A DNA stretch of 64,000 bases, from NCBI RefSeq assembly GCF_004745425.1, contig NZ_PGGK01000008.1, positions 1 to 64,000 of the forward strand. The letters are read 5' to 3'. Below the pieces are notes generated by a model. It made no database searches and was not told the DNA's origin. It worked only from the letters and a program-made list of their open reading frames with translations. The position numbers and the translations under genes were made by a program. Of this stretch, positions 17,896 through 26,782 are shown piece after piece (positions within the stretch are counted from its first letter, which is position 1; the number at the start of each line of letters is the position of its first letter). Source of the DNA: Methanolobus halotolerans. GTDB lineage: Archaea; Halobacteriota; Methanosarcinia; Methanosarcinales; Methanosarcinaceae.

Positions 17896-18546
17896 TTAGA
17901 AACCCAGCGCATCCTCGATTCTTCCAAGTTCGTGCCCTGTTGTCTGTGAGCCTGCAATATAACCTTTAGAATTTGCGACCACACCGGAACCCACCATTTG
18001 TGTACCGAAGTTACTGGTCCCGACCTCAACCGGAAGTTCAAAGAGTTCTTCCAGAGATGCTAATTCCTGGCTGCTTGCCCTCGGATGTACAAGAAGACCC
18101 TTATTCGTGGCAACTCCTGCCATGCCTACGGTCCGGATGCCCCCGATCGTGCCCTTTCTAACGTCTACCTTCAGGACCTTTGCAATCTTTTCCACAGAAC
18201 TGTCACTCAGTTCAGGGTGTACCAGGGCTGCAGAATCATTGGCAAGAACTACATTACCAACCGCATTCAACTTACTTGGCAAGTTGTGTAATGGAATGTC
18301 AAGTTCATCAAGGTCCCTTACGGTTGCACCTCTTGGAACAAGCAGACCATTGGAATTACCTCTGCAAAGAGAGCCTACTACAATGCTGTCATTGACAAGT
18401 GTCGATATTACACGGACCTTAAGCACATCTTCGAGTGATCTGCAAATGTCCGGTTTTGTTCCCAGGGAGACCAGTGCGATTTCCTCGGTGCAGGTTGCAA
18501 AAGCCCCTATTATAGGGCTTTCATTAATGCTCAGTTTATGTATCAT
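17896..18546 (-). CDS. eif6: Translation initiation factor 6 (aIF6)
   Basis: 216 residues, with the pentein-like repeats of eIF6 (for example [58 protein letters not shown]). It binds the 50S subunit and blocks subunit joining. It sits in the conserved archaeal string L39e-L31e-aIF6-L18a-prefoldin-FtsY. Confidence 0.96.
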   Translation of the reverse strand: MIHKLSINESPIIGAFATCTEEIALVSLGTKPDICRSLEDVLKVRVISTLVNDSIVVGSLCRGNSNGLLVPRGATVRDLDELDIPLHNLPSKLNAVGNVVLANDSAALVHPELSDSSVEKIAKVLKVDVRKGTIGGIRTVGMAGVATNKGLLVHPRASSQELASLEELFELPVEVGTSNFGTQMVGSGVVANSKGYIAGSQTTGHELGRIEDALGF

Positions 18547-18591
18547 TCTCTACCGTATATCTTGTTATTGTAGATGATAGGTTTCATAAGT

Positions 18592-18858
18592 TTATGCAAG
18601 TTCTGCCTGTACCTCTCCGTCATCAAACTTTGCGGCCCTTACACGGATCGATAATGGTGGTTTCTCGGAACCACGTTCCCAGAGCTTCTCATTGAGAGTC
18701 TTGTCCAGTTTAATCATATCCGGAGCGACCTTCATATGCCTTGTGAGGTATGCCCTTATCACTTTAACAGCCCTGGTAGATCTTTTCCACCTAGGAGCTT
18801 CTTTTACTGAACGAAGAGGAATAGTGTATATCTGTTCTTTTACTGCGTCATCTGCCAT
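18592..18858 (-). CDS. rpl31e: Large subunit ribosomal protein L31e
   Basis: 88 residues from ATG 18858, with GGTGATG upstream. [22 protein letters not shown] and [11 protein letters not shown] are typical of L31e. It starts 14 bp after the L39e stop and precedes aIF6. Confidence 0.95.
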   Translation of the reverse strand: MADDAVKEQIYTIPLRSVKEAPRWKRSTRAVKVIRAYLTRHMKVAPDMIKLDKTLNEKLWERGSEKPPLSIRVRAAKFDDGEVQAELA

Positions 18859-18871
18859 AATCATCACCTAC

Positions 18872-19027
18872 TTATTTCACATCAAGACTGCTTCTTCTCC
18901 AATGTCTTCTCTTGGGGTGGCCGACGACCTTCCTGTTGGTCTTGACAATTGCCCAGACAGGCACCCTTTGGTTCTGCCTGTGAGCTTTAGCCAGCCTCGC
19001 TTTCTGTCCTTTGGTATTGTGACTCAC
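18872..19027 (-). CDS. rpl39e: Large subunit ribosomal protein L39e
   Basis: 51 residues with GTG start at 19027 (AGACAAGTG context) and TAA at 18872-18874. The product [20 protein letters not shown] continues to [14 protein letters not shown] and ends [12 protein letters not shown], matching the tiny basic L39e that lines the peptide exit tunnel. It is the first gene of the string L39e-L31e-aIF6. Confidence 0.96.
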   Translation of the reverse strand: MSHNTKGQKARLAKAHRQNQRVPVWAIVKTNRKVVGHPKRRHWRRSSLDVK

Positions 19028-19112
19028 TTGTCTCACCTTTATTATGGATTATAATTATTATATAAAGTACCGATCAAGGTCTGAATCTATAACATGACCA
19101 TTCTATAAATCT

Positions 19113-19748
19113 TTAATCATGCGTACATGCCTGATTCGACCCATTGGGTTGTACCTTCTTTCGTTCAATAACATGGGATTGGACATGTGCAGGAAAGACC
19201 TCTGTGATCTTTTCCGGACCGTCCCTCTGTCTGATCAGTTCCCGCAATTCAGTCTCATAATCGGCTTTGATGACGTTCTCACTCCGATCTTCCTCGATAA
19301 CAAGATGCCTGCTGACAAGTTCATTAACAGCCGCACGCCCGTATCCTTTCAAAGGAGATATGTAATGCACACCATGCCGATCCTCAATGCTCCTTATCAG
19401 AGGCATTTCAAGAACAGGGACACGATCGTCCCGCCTGATCCCGTCTGCAATGAAACTGATATCATTGTCCGCTGCCAGCTTTTCAACTGCGGCTCTGTGA
19501 ATGAGGTTTATGGCGTTCTTAGGGAAGCCATCCTCAATTACCAGATTATAAGCTTGTTCGAGCACAGACCTTTCAAGTTGAACAACCCTGTGTGCAAATC
19601 CCAGACTTTCAGCCGTTTCACGAGCAATATGCCCTACGGGAAGCAACGAAAAACTGAACGTAACCAGTTCGACGTCAAAGAACGGCTCCAGCAGAATAGC
19701 TGCGAGGGAGCTGTCCTTTCCACCGCTGAAAAGAACAAAGACCTGCAT
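19113..19748 (-). CDS. PP-loop ATP pyrophosphatase-like protein
   Basis: 211 residues. Starts MQVFVLFSGGKDSSLAAILL, a PP-loop (SGGxDS) that adenylates a substrate. Other conserved pieces are the helix HIARETAESLGFAHRVVQL, SFIADGIRRDDRVP and SPLKGYGRAAVNEL. Related alpha-hydrolase fold enzymes make thiolated or amidated nucleosides, but this archaeal family (placed between PDCD5 and L39e genes in several methanogens) has no assigned substrate that I know of. Location inside a translation cluster suggests tRNA or ribosome modification. Confidence 0.75.
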   Translation of the reverse strand: MQVFVLFSGGKDSSLAAILLEPFFDVELVTFSFSLLPVGHIARETAESLGFAHRVVQLERSVLEQAYNLVIEDGFPKNAINLIHRAAVEKLAADNDISFIADGIRRDDRVPVLEMPLIRSIEDRHGVHYISPLKGYGRAAVNELVSRHLVIEEDRSENVIKADYETELRELIRQRDGPEKITEVFPAHVQSHVIERKKVQPNGSNQACTHD

Positions 19749-19759
19749 TCAGAGCCAGC

Positions 19760-20116
19760 TCACATACGCTTTATGGTTGGCTCGCGCTTTTTAGGTTGTA
19801 ACTGGACCAGGAGCTGCTTGAGTTTCTCATCGTCAATCCTGGACTGCAGCCTGCCGTTCTGGGCAAGCATTATCAATTGGGATTCAAGCTGCTCTACCAT
19901 CTCTTTACGAGACATCTTCAATGTGCTCAGACGCTCACGCGCTTCCGGTGTAAGGATCTGGCGGAGCAGTGCCTGCTTCTTTGCATCCATTTCAGCTTTT
20001 GCCTGCTCCTGCTGCATTGAAGCCTGCATTTCGCCTGCACCCATCTGCTCAGAAGCCTGTTGTTGCTGAAGTTGCTCAAGCCTTTTCCTTCTTATTTCTT
20101 CAAGATCATCCGCCAT
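19760..20116 (-). CDS. DNA-binding protein of PDCD5 family
   Basis: 118 residues from ATG 20116, set by AGGTGAAT. Gln/Glu-rich N-terminal helix (EIRRKRLEQLQQQQ), then the PDCD5 three-helix bundle (LLRQILTPEARERLSTLKM...QLIMLAQNGRLQSRIDDEKLKQLL). Archaeal members are small helical DNA- or ribosome-associated proteins. It sits between rps19e and the PP-loop gene, as usual in Euryarchaeota. Confidence 0.94.
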   Translation of the reverse strand: MADDLEEIRRKRLEQLQQQQASEQMGAGEMQASMQQEQAKAEMDAKKQALLRQILTPEARERLSTLKMSRKEMVEQLESQLIMLAQNGRLQSRIDDEKLKQLLVQLQPKKREPTIKRM

Positions 20117-20182
20117 GTAATTCACCTAGCTAAAAGAGATGTTAGTACATCCTTATTAGTGTTATTGAACAGGTAACCGGGT

Positions 20183-20632
20183 TCAGTACTTTGCAAGCCC
20201 CGGGATCTTTTCCATCAGTTCCTGTTTTACCTCGTATGCACTGTTATCAAGCAGTGACTGTCCCTGAGGTGACACAACACGACCGCTCTTCAGTGTGCGT
20301 ACAAGACCTGCAGTTTCTAGCTGCTGAAGTACCACCCTTGCAACGGACCCGCTTCCCTTTGCCTTATGGGAAGGACTGGAACCCTCGTCTTTCTTGCCAC
20401 CATACACGGAGCGTAGCCTTTCAACTCCGATAGGACCTTCTTTATTTACTGTCCTGAGGACAGCGGCGCAACGCGTATACCACCATTCATTATCAATTGG
20501 CGGCATTTCCTTGTGTACACCGGTCTTTACAAATGCTGCCCACTCAGGTGGATTAACATTATCGTTCTCTTTAAGTTTACCTGCGATCTTGCTGATCAGA
20601 TCGGCTGCAGGAACATCATATGCAGTTGTCAT
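20183..20632 (-). CDS. rps19e: Small subunit ribosomal protein S19e
   Basis: 149 residues. Typical S19e sequence: [46 protein letters not shown], a winged-helix fold and the C-terminal [10 protein letters not shown]...[13 protein letters not shown]. It is needed for 30S maturation. It heads the minus-strand cluster down to ftsY. Confidence 0.96.
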   Translation of the reverse strand: MTTAYDVPAADLISKIAGKLKENDNVNPPEWAAFVKTGVHKEMPPIDNEWWYTRCAAVLRTVNKEGPIGVERLRSVYGGKKDEGSSPSHKAKGSGSVARVVLQQLETAGLVRTLKSGRVVSPQGQSLLDNSAYEVKQELMEKIPGLAKY

Positions 20633-20753
20633 TTTATTCTCCTTGTAACTTAGATATTATCAATTTCATGGACTCAATGAAATATCTGGTTTCGTTCGTG
20701 CTGGAGTTTGTTCTGTTAACTCCTGAGAAGTATATACGCCTTTCGGCACAATA

Positions 20754-22037
20754 TCAGTTACCCGTTTCTTTTCTGAAGGTCTGCTCCCTTGCAGGACCTA
20801 CAGACACATACTCTATAGGGACACCCATCCTCTTTTCGAGATAAAGAACATAACTTTGCGCAGCCTGAGGCAGTTCCTCAAAGCTCCTGATACCTGTGAG
20901 ATCTCCCTCCCACCCCGGCAGGTCCTCATACACAGGCCTGCACTGCGCAAATACGGCAGTATCCTCAGGAGGGTAGTCCAGTACGTGGCCGTCCAGTTCA
21001 TATGAGACACACACCCTTATTGGATCCAGATCGGACAGGACATCCAGTTTTGTAAGCGCAATAGATGTATAACCGTTGAGATATATTGCCTTTTTCAGAA
21101 GAGGAAGATCGAACCAGCCACATCGTCTTGACCTGCCGGTCGTGGTACCGAATTCTTTACCAACTTCTTGTATCTGCTTACCTGCTTCGTCGGCCAGTTC
21201 GGTTGGCAGGGGCCCTTCTCCCACACGGGTGATGTAAGCCTTTACTATACCCAGCACATCATCCACCTTTGTAGGACCTACACCAAGGTTAGCACATGCA
21301 GAACCGGCTATGGTTGATGATGATGTCACGAACTTCTGTGTACCATGGATAACGTCGAGATGGGTACCCTGTGCACCTTCTGCAAGCACATTCTTCCCCC
21401 CCTCCAGCGCCTTGTTTATTTCATAGGACACATCAGTAATATAAGGAGCAAGACGCCTTCCAAGCTCCACATATTTCGCGACCAGCTGCTCATCGGTCAC
21501 AATACCAGGGTCGCCATCAAGTTCCTTTATGGCGGACGCTTTCGCAGGTGCAAGCTCGGCAAGTCTGCGGAGCAGACGTGCGTGATCGGCAATATCAGCC
21601 ATCTTGATCTCATCCCTTGCAACCTTATCAATATAAGCAAAACCGATACCGCGTTTGGTCGTACCTATCTTCTCTGTTCGTCTGGACTCCCTGAGACCAT
21701 CCAGTTCTATGTGATAAGGCATTATTATGCTGGTCCTGGCATCTATCCCGAGCTTCTCCGGACCAATATCAATACCTCCCTCTGCAAGCATATCGATCTC
21801 CCTGATCAACACCTCCGGGTTCAGCACCGTACCCGGACCGATCAGCACCCTGGAATCCAGAAGGAAACCAGAGGGAATGAGATGGAGCTTATATACATCC
21901 TCACCAACCTTCACAGTGTGACCCGCATTGTCCCCTCCCTGGAAACGGACAACCAGATCATAGTTGCCGGACATAAGGTCAACTACCTTTCCCTTGCCTT
22001 CATCACCAAACTGCGCACCTGTGATAATCGTAAACAT
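20754..22037 (-). CDS. purA: Adenylosuccinate synthetase
   Basis: 427 residues, full length. GTP-dependent conversion of IMP to adenylosuccinate. Motifs: GAQFGDEGKGKVVD (P-loop-like), GGDNAGHTV, IGTTKRGIGFAY, AEGAQGTHLDV, GTTTGRSRRCGWFD and the GTP-binding TKLDVLSDLDPIR. It lies alone between the S19e cluster and small hypothetical genes, with no ribosome binding site that I can recognise. Confidence 0.96.
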   Translation of the reverse strand: MFTIITGAQFGDEGKGKVVDLMSGNYDLVVRFQGGDNAGHTVKVGEDVYKLHLIPSGFLLDSRVLIGPGTVLNPEVLIREIDMLAEGGIDIGPEKLGIDARTSIIMPYHIELDGLRESRRTEKIGTTKRGIGFAYIDKVARDEIKMADIADHARLLRRLAELAPAKASAIKELDGDPGIVTDEQLVAKYVELGRRLAPYITDVSYEINKALEGGKNVLAEGAQGTHLDVIHGTQKFVTSSSTIAGSACANLGVGPTKVDDVLGIVKAYITRVGEGPLPTELADEAGKQIQEVGKEFGTTTGRSRRCGWFDLPLLKKAIYLNGYTSIALTKLDVLSDLDPIRVCVSYELDGHVLDYPPEDTAVFAQCRPVYEDLPGWEGDLTGIRSFEELPQAAQSYVLYLEKRMGVPIEYVSVGPAREQTFRKETGN

Positions 22038-22096
22038 GGGTGCAGGATTATCCTGTTGGCTTAATAAAGTTTTGATTGCGCCATTTTTGATCGCGT

Positions 22097-22453
22097 TCAG
22101 AGATCCTCATCAAAAACGATTATACGCATGCCCTCATCGAAACAGGCACTTCCTCCTTTATAGCAGCGCATGGTCCTGGCTACACTCATGTCTATGAGCG
22201 TATCGATCAGTTTTTCAGCAAGACTTATACTCACATTGAACTCCGACTGGAGCATGTAAACAGCATCCTGCCTCTTAACGGAAAAGTTACATGCCCGGGA
22301 CCTCTTATCCGATAGACAGGAGTCATAGCCATCACACTTGTTCACCCTGGAACTGTTCTTAAAATGTATTGCAAGACCCTGCCATGAATATACATTTTGC
22401 ATACCCTTGATACCATACAGGTTGGACTTGGTACGGTCTTTGTGTTTAAGCAT
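22097..22453 (-). CDS. Conserved-looking Cys-containing small protein, function unknown
   Basis: 118 residues, possibly starting at an internal Met (MQNVYSWQGLAIHF). It has Cys residues in KCDGYDSC, RACNFSV, RTMRCYKGGSACFDEG, so a metal site is possible. The middle (VYMLQSEFNVSISLAEKLIDTLIDMS) is helical. Codon use resembles its neighbours, and the ORF fills the gap between purA and the CPBP gene, so I take it as real. No family recognised. Confidence 0.55.
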   Translation of the reverse strand: MLKHKDRTKSNLYGIKGMQNVYSWQGLAIHFKNSSRVNKCDGYDSCLSDKRSRACNFSVKRQDAVYMLQSEFNVSISLAEKLIDTLIDMSVARTMRCYKGGSACFDEGMRIIVFDEDL

Positions 22454-22515
22454 GCTCTAATCTATATTGCTAAATTTTATAATTAGTTTTTGTATGAAAT
22501 TACCTGCACACCCGA

Positions 22516-23346
22516 TCAGATAATTCCTATCCCAGCCCCCATAACAGGTATGATCACAAAGAGGAAAATACTGGCAAAGCTGTGTGTCAGTATAACAAGA
22601 GGAAGGCTGCGGGTCTTCTGGAACATGTAGCCCAGAACAAAACCTGCAAGTGTTGTGATGAGTATCCCGGAAGGTACACCGTAACCGGCGTGCATAATAC
22701 CGAAAAGCACGCTGGTAAATACCAGTCCGGCATTCAGGCCGAACAACACTTCAAGCCGTGACTGGAGGATCGACCTGAATATAAGTTCTTCAACTATTCC
22801 CACGAACAGGAAGATAAGAATGGAAATACCCACCATACCCTGCATCGGAAGGTTTGCAGAGAGGTATGCAGAACCCATGGCAATATATTCGCCTTCCGCG
22901 ATTAACAGGCCCACTACTATCGAAAGTGGTATATAGCGTAGTATTTTGTTGAACGTGACACCGAGATCCGTTGCTGACAGACCCTGATGCCTTATTAAAA
23001 GGAACAAAGGCACCAGCATAAGAATGTAAATGATAACGTAAATAAATATGGACTCATCCGGCAGAGGCATCGAGACATTGATTATCCTCAGAAGAGGCAA
23101 AAGCATCAGTGCCTGCAGGGAGTATAGTATATTCCTGTCCCTTACCCATATTGTTGAAAAAGCTATACCAATAAGTGCCAGGAAATGCAAAGTAAGACTT
23201 GCCTGCACCATACCTGTGAAAAGAAGCATCTCTGCAAGCACTATGAACAAAATGAAAAATATAACCAGTATCCCCGAATACAAAGAGAAAACTGACATCA
23301 CGCCATAAGGATCCCTCTTATTTGGACTGTCTCCCTCAAACCGCAT
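22516..23346 (-). CDS. CPBP family intramembrane metalloprotease
   Basis: 276 residues, about eight membrane helices. The family signature is complete: VEELIFRSILQSRLE (EExxxR), LFGIMHAGYG (second-motif His) and LTHSFASIFLF (third-motif His). Such proteins cleave prenylated or other peptides within the membrane, or act as scaffolds (Abi/CAAX protease family). It overlaps the upstream DUF1616 gene by 11 bp, so the two are probably cotranslated. Confidence 0.85.
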   Translation of the reverse strand: MRFEGDSPNKRDPYGVMSVFSLYSGILVIFFILFIVLAEMLLFTGMVQASLTLHFLALIGIAFSTIWVRDRNILYSLQALMLLPLLRIINVSMPLPDESIFIYVIIYILMLVPLFLLIRHQGLSATDLGVTFNKILRYIPLSIVVGLLIAEGEYIAMGSAYLSANLPMQGMVGISILIFLFVGIVEELIFRSILQSRLEVLFGLNAGLVFTSVLFGIMHAGYGVPSGILITTLAGFVLGYMFQKTRSLPLVILTHSFASIFLFVIIPVMGAGIGII

Positions 23347-24229
23347 CCTGATCCCCCCCTACGTCGATCCATAGATGGAGTTCCCTGTAAGGCTCCGTAA
23401 GATCTTCGTTCCTGTAAAGTAGGAATTGCAATTTCATATTATCACCTTCTTCCTCCGGGGTGAAAGTGACAGTGTTCTCCCATTCGCCCTCGTCTTCAAT
23501 ATGTATATCCCGATATTCTTCTGCCAGATGAAGGGGCCTGTTGTCCAGACGAAGTTCCAGTCTGTAGTTCACGGTTTCACCTTCATGGTTCTTCACACCC
23601 AGTATCACATTACCGCTCTCGCCGATTTCCAGCTCGGCAGGATAACCAGCTGCCGTACCGTTCATACCGAGTATGTAGAACTCGGTGTACTGTTCCCCTT
23701 CCCTCGGAGTTACCAGGACATATGTAATCGTTGCCGTAGCAAGAATAACAGAGAACAAAAGGAATATTGTCAATGCTCGGTCCAGTCCGGACCTTCTGGA
23801 TGTGACCTCATGTCCGAAAGCCCTGAAGACCGAAATCAAACTGATGGAGAACGCTTCTCCTTCTGGTAATTGATGGCGTCTTAAGATCGTGATCACACAC
23901 ATGAACAGAATATAAATAGAAAGTATTGCCACAATAGGTCCGAGTGTTATACCCCACGGACTGTAGTTGAGTGCAAAACCGGTGAAAGGTACGATCACTA
24001 TACTCAGACCCAGACTCAGAGCAAGGCGTTCAATCCCTTCAAGATCATCCTTTCCAGGGAACAGAGCACTTGTCAGGACATATCCCGGCAGGAACAATAG
24101 GATCACCATGCCAGATGCTGCACGTATGAAACCAGTACTTTGAGGCAAAACAAATACGAAAATATCTAAAAGCAGTACCATTGCAGCCACTATTTGTATG
24201 TCTACAGGCATCCGTTCTTTAACACCCAT
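23336..24229 (-). CDS. DUF1616-type membrane protein
   Basis: About 297 residues from ATG 24229, chosen for GGAGTGGA upstream. Four N-terminal membrane helices including LLFLPGYVLTSALFP and LGLSIVIVPFTGFALNYSPWGI, which are hallmarks of DUF1616, then one more helix (LTIFLLFSVILATATITYVLV) and an external beta-rich domain (YTEFYILGMNGTAAGYPAEL...). DUF1616 proteins occur in archaeal surface-glycan and envelope regions; the activity is unknown. Overlaps the CPBP gene. Confidence 0.8.
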   Translation of the reverse strand: MGVKERMPVDIQIVAAMVLLLDIFVFVLPQSTGFIRAASGMVILLFLPGYVLTSALFPGKDDLEGIERLALSLGLSIVIVPFTGFALNYSPWGITLGPIVAILSIYILFMCVITILRRHQLPEGEAFSISLISVFRAFGHEVTSRRSGLDRALTIFLLFSVILATATITYVLVTPREGEQYTEFYILGMNGTAAGYPAELEIGESGNVILGVKNHEGETVNYRLELRLDNRPLHLAEEYRDIHIEDEGEWENTVTFTPEEEGDNMKLQFLLYRNEDLTEPYRELHLWIDVGGDQDAV

Positions 24230-24287
24230 TCGATTTCCACTCCAACACTCCATAAGAGTTTAAAGTTTATAAATATTACATATTTTC

Positions 24288-24420
24288 GGCTCTGTAGAAA
24301 TCCACAATATTCAGGCAATAATTCAGAATCTCTATAATTTGGAATGTACCACTAATCTATGATTATAATTACAGGATTAAGCCCAATGATCTTGATCACG
24401 ATTAGGTTTTCTACAGAGCC
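24288..24420. mobile_element. 133-bp MITE-like element with 13-bp terminal inverted repeats
   Basis: The left end GGCTCTGTAGAAA (24288-24300) and right end TTTCTACAGAGCC (24408-24420) are perfect inverted repeats. The inside has no ORF. The right-end 13-mer is also at 115-127, next to a transposase-like frame, so this may be a non-autonomous relative of that element. I see no target-site duplication, so an alternative is a palindromic regulatory pair. The right end lies 5-10 bp before the TATA-like sequence of the next gene. Confidence 0.5.
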
Positions 24421-24468
24421 GCTGAATAGGTTTTATATATAATTGCTACTTAATTTGTATCGGGAATA

Positions 24469-25278
24469 ATGGGGTTAAAAATAATGCAATTTACGAAGAA
24501 GCCGTTACTTGACGTGATATTTGCATCCGACAAAAGGAAGAATGTACTACTGTTATTGAAGAGTGGTCCTAAGGAAATGGGTTTTATTCTTAATTACCTG
24601 AATACTTCCAGACAAGCACTGCTTCCACAGATACGGATACTGGAAGAACATCACCTGATTGATAAACAGGATGATAACTATGAATTAACGGATATTGGGA
24701 AACTCATTGTCGATGAGATGGCTCCTCTTTTAAGTACTCTTGATGTTTTGGACGTAGATATTGATTATTGGGCAACCCGTAATCTTGACTTCATCCCACC
24801 TCATCTTTTAAAAAGGATAAATGAACTAGGAGCATGCGAAAGAATAACTCCAAGCATTTCGGAAATGTATGAAATACATGATAAATTCTATGAAATCTCT
24901 AGAAAGTCCACATCTTACTTCGCAATCACTGCAGCTTTCTTCCCAAATTCAACCAAGTTGCTCCATGAACTCGTTTCAAATAATGTGCACATATACGTAA
25001 TAATGTCCAATGATTTGTTTGACAAACAGAGAACTAATAATGATACAGGCTTTAAAGAATTAGTTAATAGTAAATTTACTCATTTCTTTGTTTATCAAGA
25101 AAATATAGACTTTATATCATGGATGTATAATGATTATTGCATAATGATGAGTCCTCTAAGAAGTGATGGGGGATTTGATAACAAGCATTTCCGATGTTGC
25201 AATCAAAATGCGCTTATATGGGCTAGAAACTTTTTTGAGCACTACCTTAACTTTTCCACACCTGTAACAGAAATGTGA
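24469..25278 (+). CDS. FilR1/Msr-type winged-helix transcriptional regulator
   Basis: 269 residues (a start at ATG 24484, MQFTKKPLLDVIF, is also possible). N-terminal winged helix: VIFASDKRKNVLLLLKSGP...NTSRQALLPQIRILEEHHLI...YELTDIGKLI. The rest is the FilR1 middle / DUF1724 domain of methanogen-specific regulators (MsrA-H family of Methanosarcina, FilR1 of Methanothrix), which control methyltransferase and methanogenesis genes. It lacks the CPxCPC cluster seen in the copies at 38.1 and 54.4 kb. TATA box TTTTATATATAAT is about 40 bp upstream, right next to the MITE-like element. Confidence 0.85.
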   Translation: MGLKIMQFTKKPLLDVIFASDKRKNVLLLLKSGPKEMGFILNYLNTSRQALLPQIRILEEHHLIDKQDDNYELTDIGKLIVDEMAPLLSTLDVLDVDIDYWATRNLDFIPPHLLKRINELGACERITPSISEMYEIHDKFYEISRKSTSYFAITAAFFPNSTKLLHELVSNNVHIYVIMSNDLFDKQRTNNDTGFKELVNSKFTHFFVYQENIDFISWMYNDYCIMMSPLRSDGGFDNKHFRCCNQNALIWARNFFEHYLNFSTPVTEM

Positions 25279-25619
25279 GCACTTGCTAAAATTATTATAT
25301 AATTAAGTATGACTCTGCACTGAAGTGAGCGAATCCATCAATGTGAGGATACGTGATCTTGAAGGTGCATGTGTTGAAGATATGGTGGAAAAGGAATGAT
25401 GAAACAGAAATGCAGAAATCGCAATATACCTATAACCAACTAAATAGCCATATATATTGAATATATGGTATGTGTGGTATATATTAATCCAAGAATACAA
25501 TCGTATTGAATTTTCATTTGTAAAATGAAAATAACATTGTTCGTAGATTTAAGAATGGATTTGGTTAAATAAAACCAAAGCCTATTAGAGTTTGTGAGCA
25601 GGGGGTCGCTTACAAGCTA
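25279..25619. other. AT-rich spacer with a short coding-like remnant
   Basis: No complete gene. At 25313-25399 (+) a 28-codon frame without start reads TEVSESINVRIRDLEGACVE..., then stops; its composition is protein-like and unlike the spacer, so it may be the tail of a lost gene. The rest is AT-rich. Confidence 0.35.
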
Positions 25620-25910
25620 TTGGGAGTGGAGTTGAGGGATAGGAAATATCCCGGATTCTTAAAGAGAGGCACCTCAAGGATTGATGGTTTATCAGCAAGT
25701 GCCTCATTCGAACTCACACTTCCAATAAAATCTATAAACAGAGGGGATCACATTAGGTCAATAGACACAATGGAAAAAAGAAATAGATTGGAATACGAAA
25801 ACCCAGCTTCATATGACGAAGATGCTGAATTTAAGCCTATGCTTCAAAGTGTAATTAATACTCGATGCAATTATGATGGTGGCAAAATTGAAGGAACATT
25901 AGAAGTGTAA
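25620..25910 (+). CDS. Doubtful short ORF
   Basis: 96 codons from a TTG, or 47 from ATG 25770. The product is hydrophilic (MEKRNRLEYENPASYDEDAE...) and matches nothing I know. There is no good ribosome binding site for either start. It lies in an accessory region with remnants, so a degraded gene or chance ORF is likely. Confidence 0.25.
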   Translation: MGVELRDRKYPGFLKRGTSRIDGLSASASFELTLPIKSINRGDHIRSIDTMEKRNRLEYENPASYDEDAEFKPMLQSVINTRCNYDGGKIEGTLEV

Positions 25911-26461
25911 ATCTTCAAAGGAATTCTAACTTTTTTATTAATGATTGCTTTTATTAACGATAATAATAAATTTATTGTTTAAGATGTTTTTAATTGCATA
26001 ATTATTAAGGATCATTTACTGAAATAATTGCACATCTCACTGTGAAAATACAATGGTTATTCAATTCACTAGCAATTTCCTATATTCCCGTCCCTTTGGA
26101 GTTGTTATTATTTTCTCTGTGCTTAATTGTAGCTATCTTCAATATTTTAAGTAGTTCCGTGAAAATGTCTATATTTCCTCGCAGAATGCTTCAGAACTCA
26201 AGAGCATACTTTTATAAACTATGGCTCATAAAGGACACTACATGCATCCTTGTAAAGACAGGACGATTTTTTGGAGCTCTTTACGAGTTTAGAGCAAGAA
26301 TAGCATTGTAATATAAGCTTATATAATAACTATATTTAACGTTACAAATTAAGATGAGTTCTATTTAAGTAGATGTTATCTTATTCACTTTACATGTATT
26401 TGTATTCTGCAAAGGTAAATGAGCACTACCTATGCTGCAATTAAAACCAGGAGGGGAAACA
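25911..26461. other. AT-rich accessory spacer
   Basis: About 550 bp between a doubtful ORF and a truncated regulator. A GTG-started 89-codon frame at 26042-26311 (+) has one hydrophobic stretch but no recognisable ribosome binding site and odd codon use; I do not accept it as a gene. No RNA structure is evident. Confidence 0.4.
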
Positions 26462-26782
26462 TTGAAAAACAAATCCTTAATGGAAGTCCTGTTCGAGTCA
26501 GAAGTAAGAACAGAATCTTTAATCCTTTTGAAAGAGAAAAGCAAAGACATGAGGACCTTGAGTACTCAATTGGGAGTACAAGAACAGACATTAAGTCCTC
26601 ACTTGAAGTTGCTACAGGACTACCACTTAATCGGAAATCATAGTGACACCTATGAATTGACAACGATTGGCATGTTACTGGTGGAGAAATTTGCATCTTT
26701 GATAGATATACTTGATAAAGCAGAAAGCAGGGAAACCATGCAGGTGATTCAAGTAACAGCTAAATGTTTGTTACAGGAATAG
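26462..26782 (+). pseudogene. FilR1/Msr-type regulator reduced to its winged helix
   Basis: 106 residues from TTG 26462, supported by AGGAGGGG just upstream. MKNKSLMEVLFESEVRTESL through LSPHLKLLQDYHLIG and YELTTIGMLLVEK aligns with the DNA-binding domain of the neighbouring full-length regulators, but the DUF1724 sensor part is missing. Its last 23 bp overlap the 3' end of the convergent regulator at 26760. It could be a deletion remnant, or a small DNA-binding protein that competes for the same sites. Confidence 0.6.

Noticed and set aside
19119-20069. 316-codon plus-strand ORF over the PP-loop and PDCD5 genes
   Set aside because: Spans two clear minus-strand genes and their gap; no protein-like motifs, no ribosome binding site.
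21345-22064. 239-codon plus-strand ORF across purA
   Set aside because: Antisense shadow of a full-length purA with all motifs.
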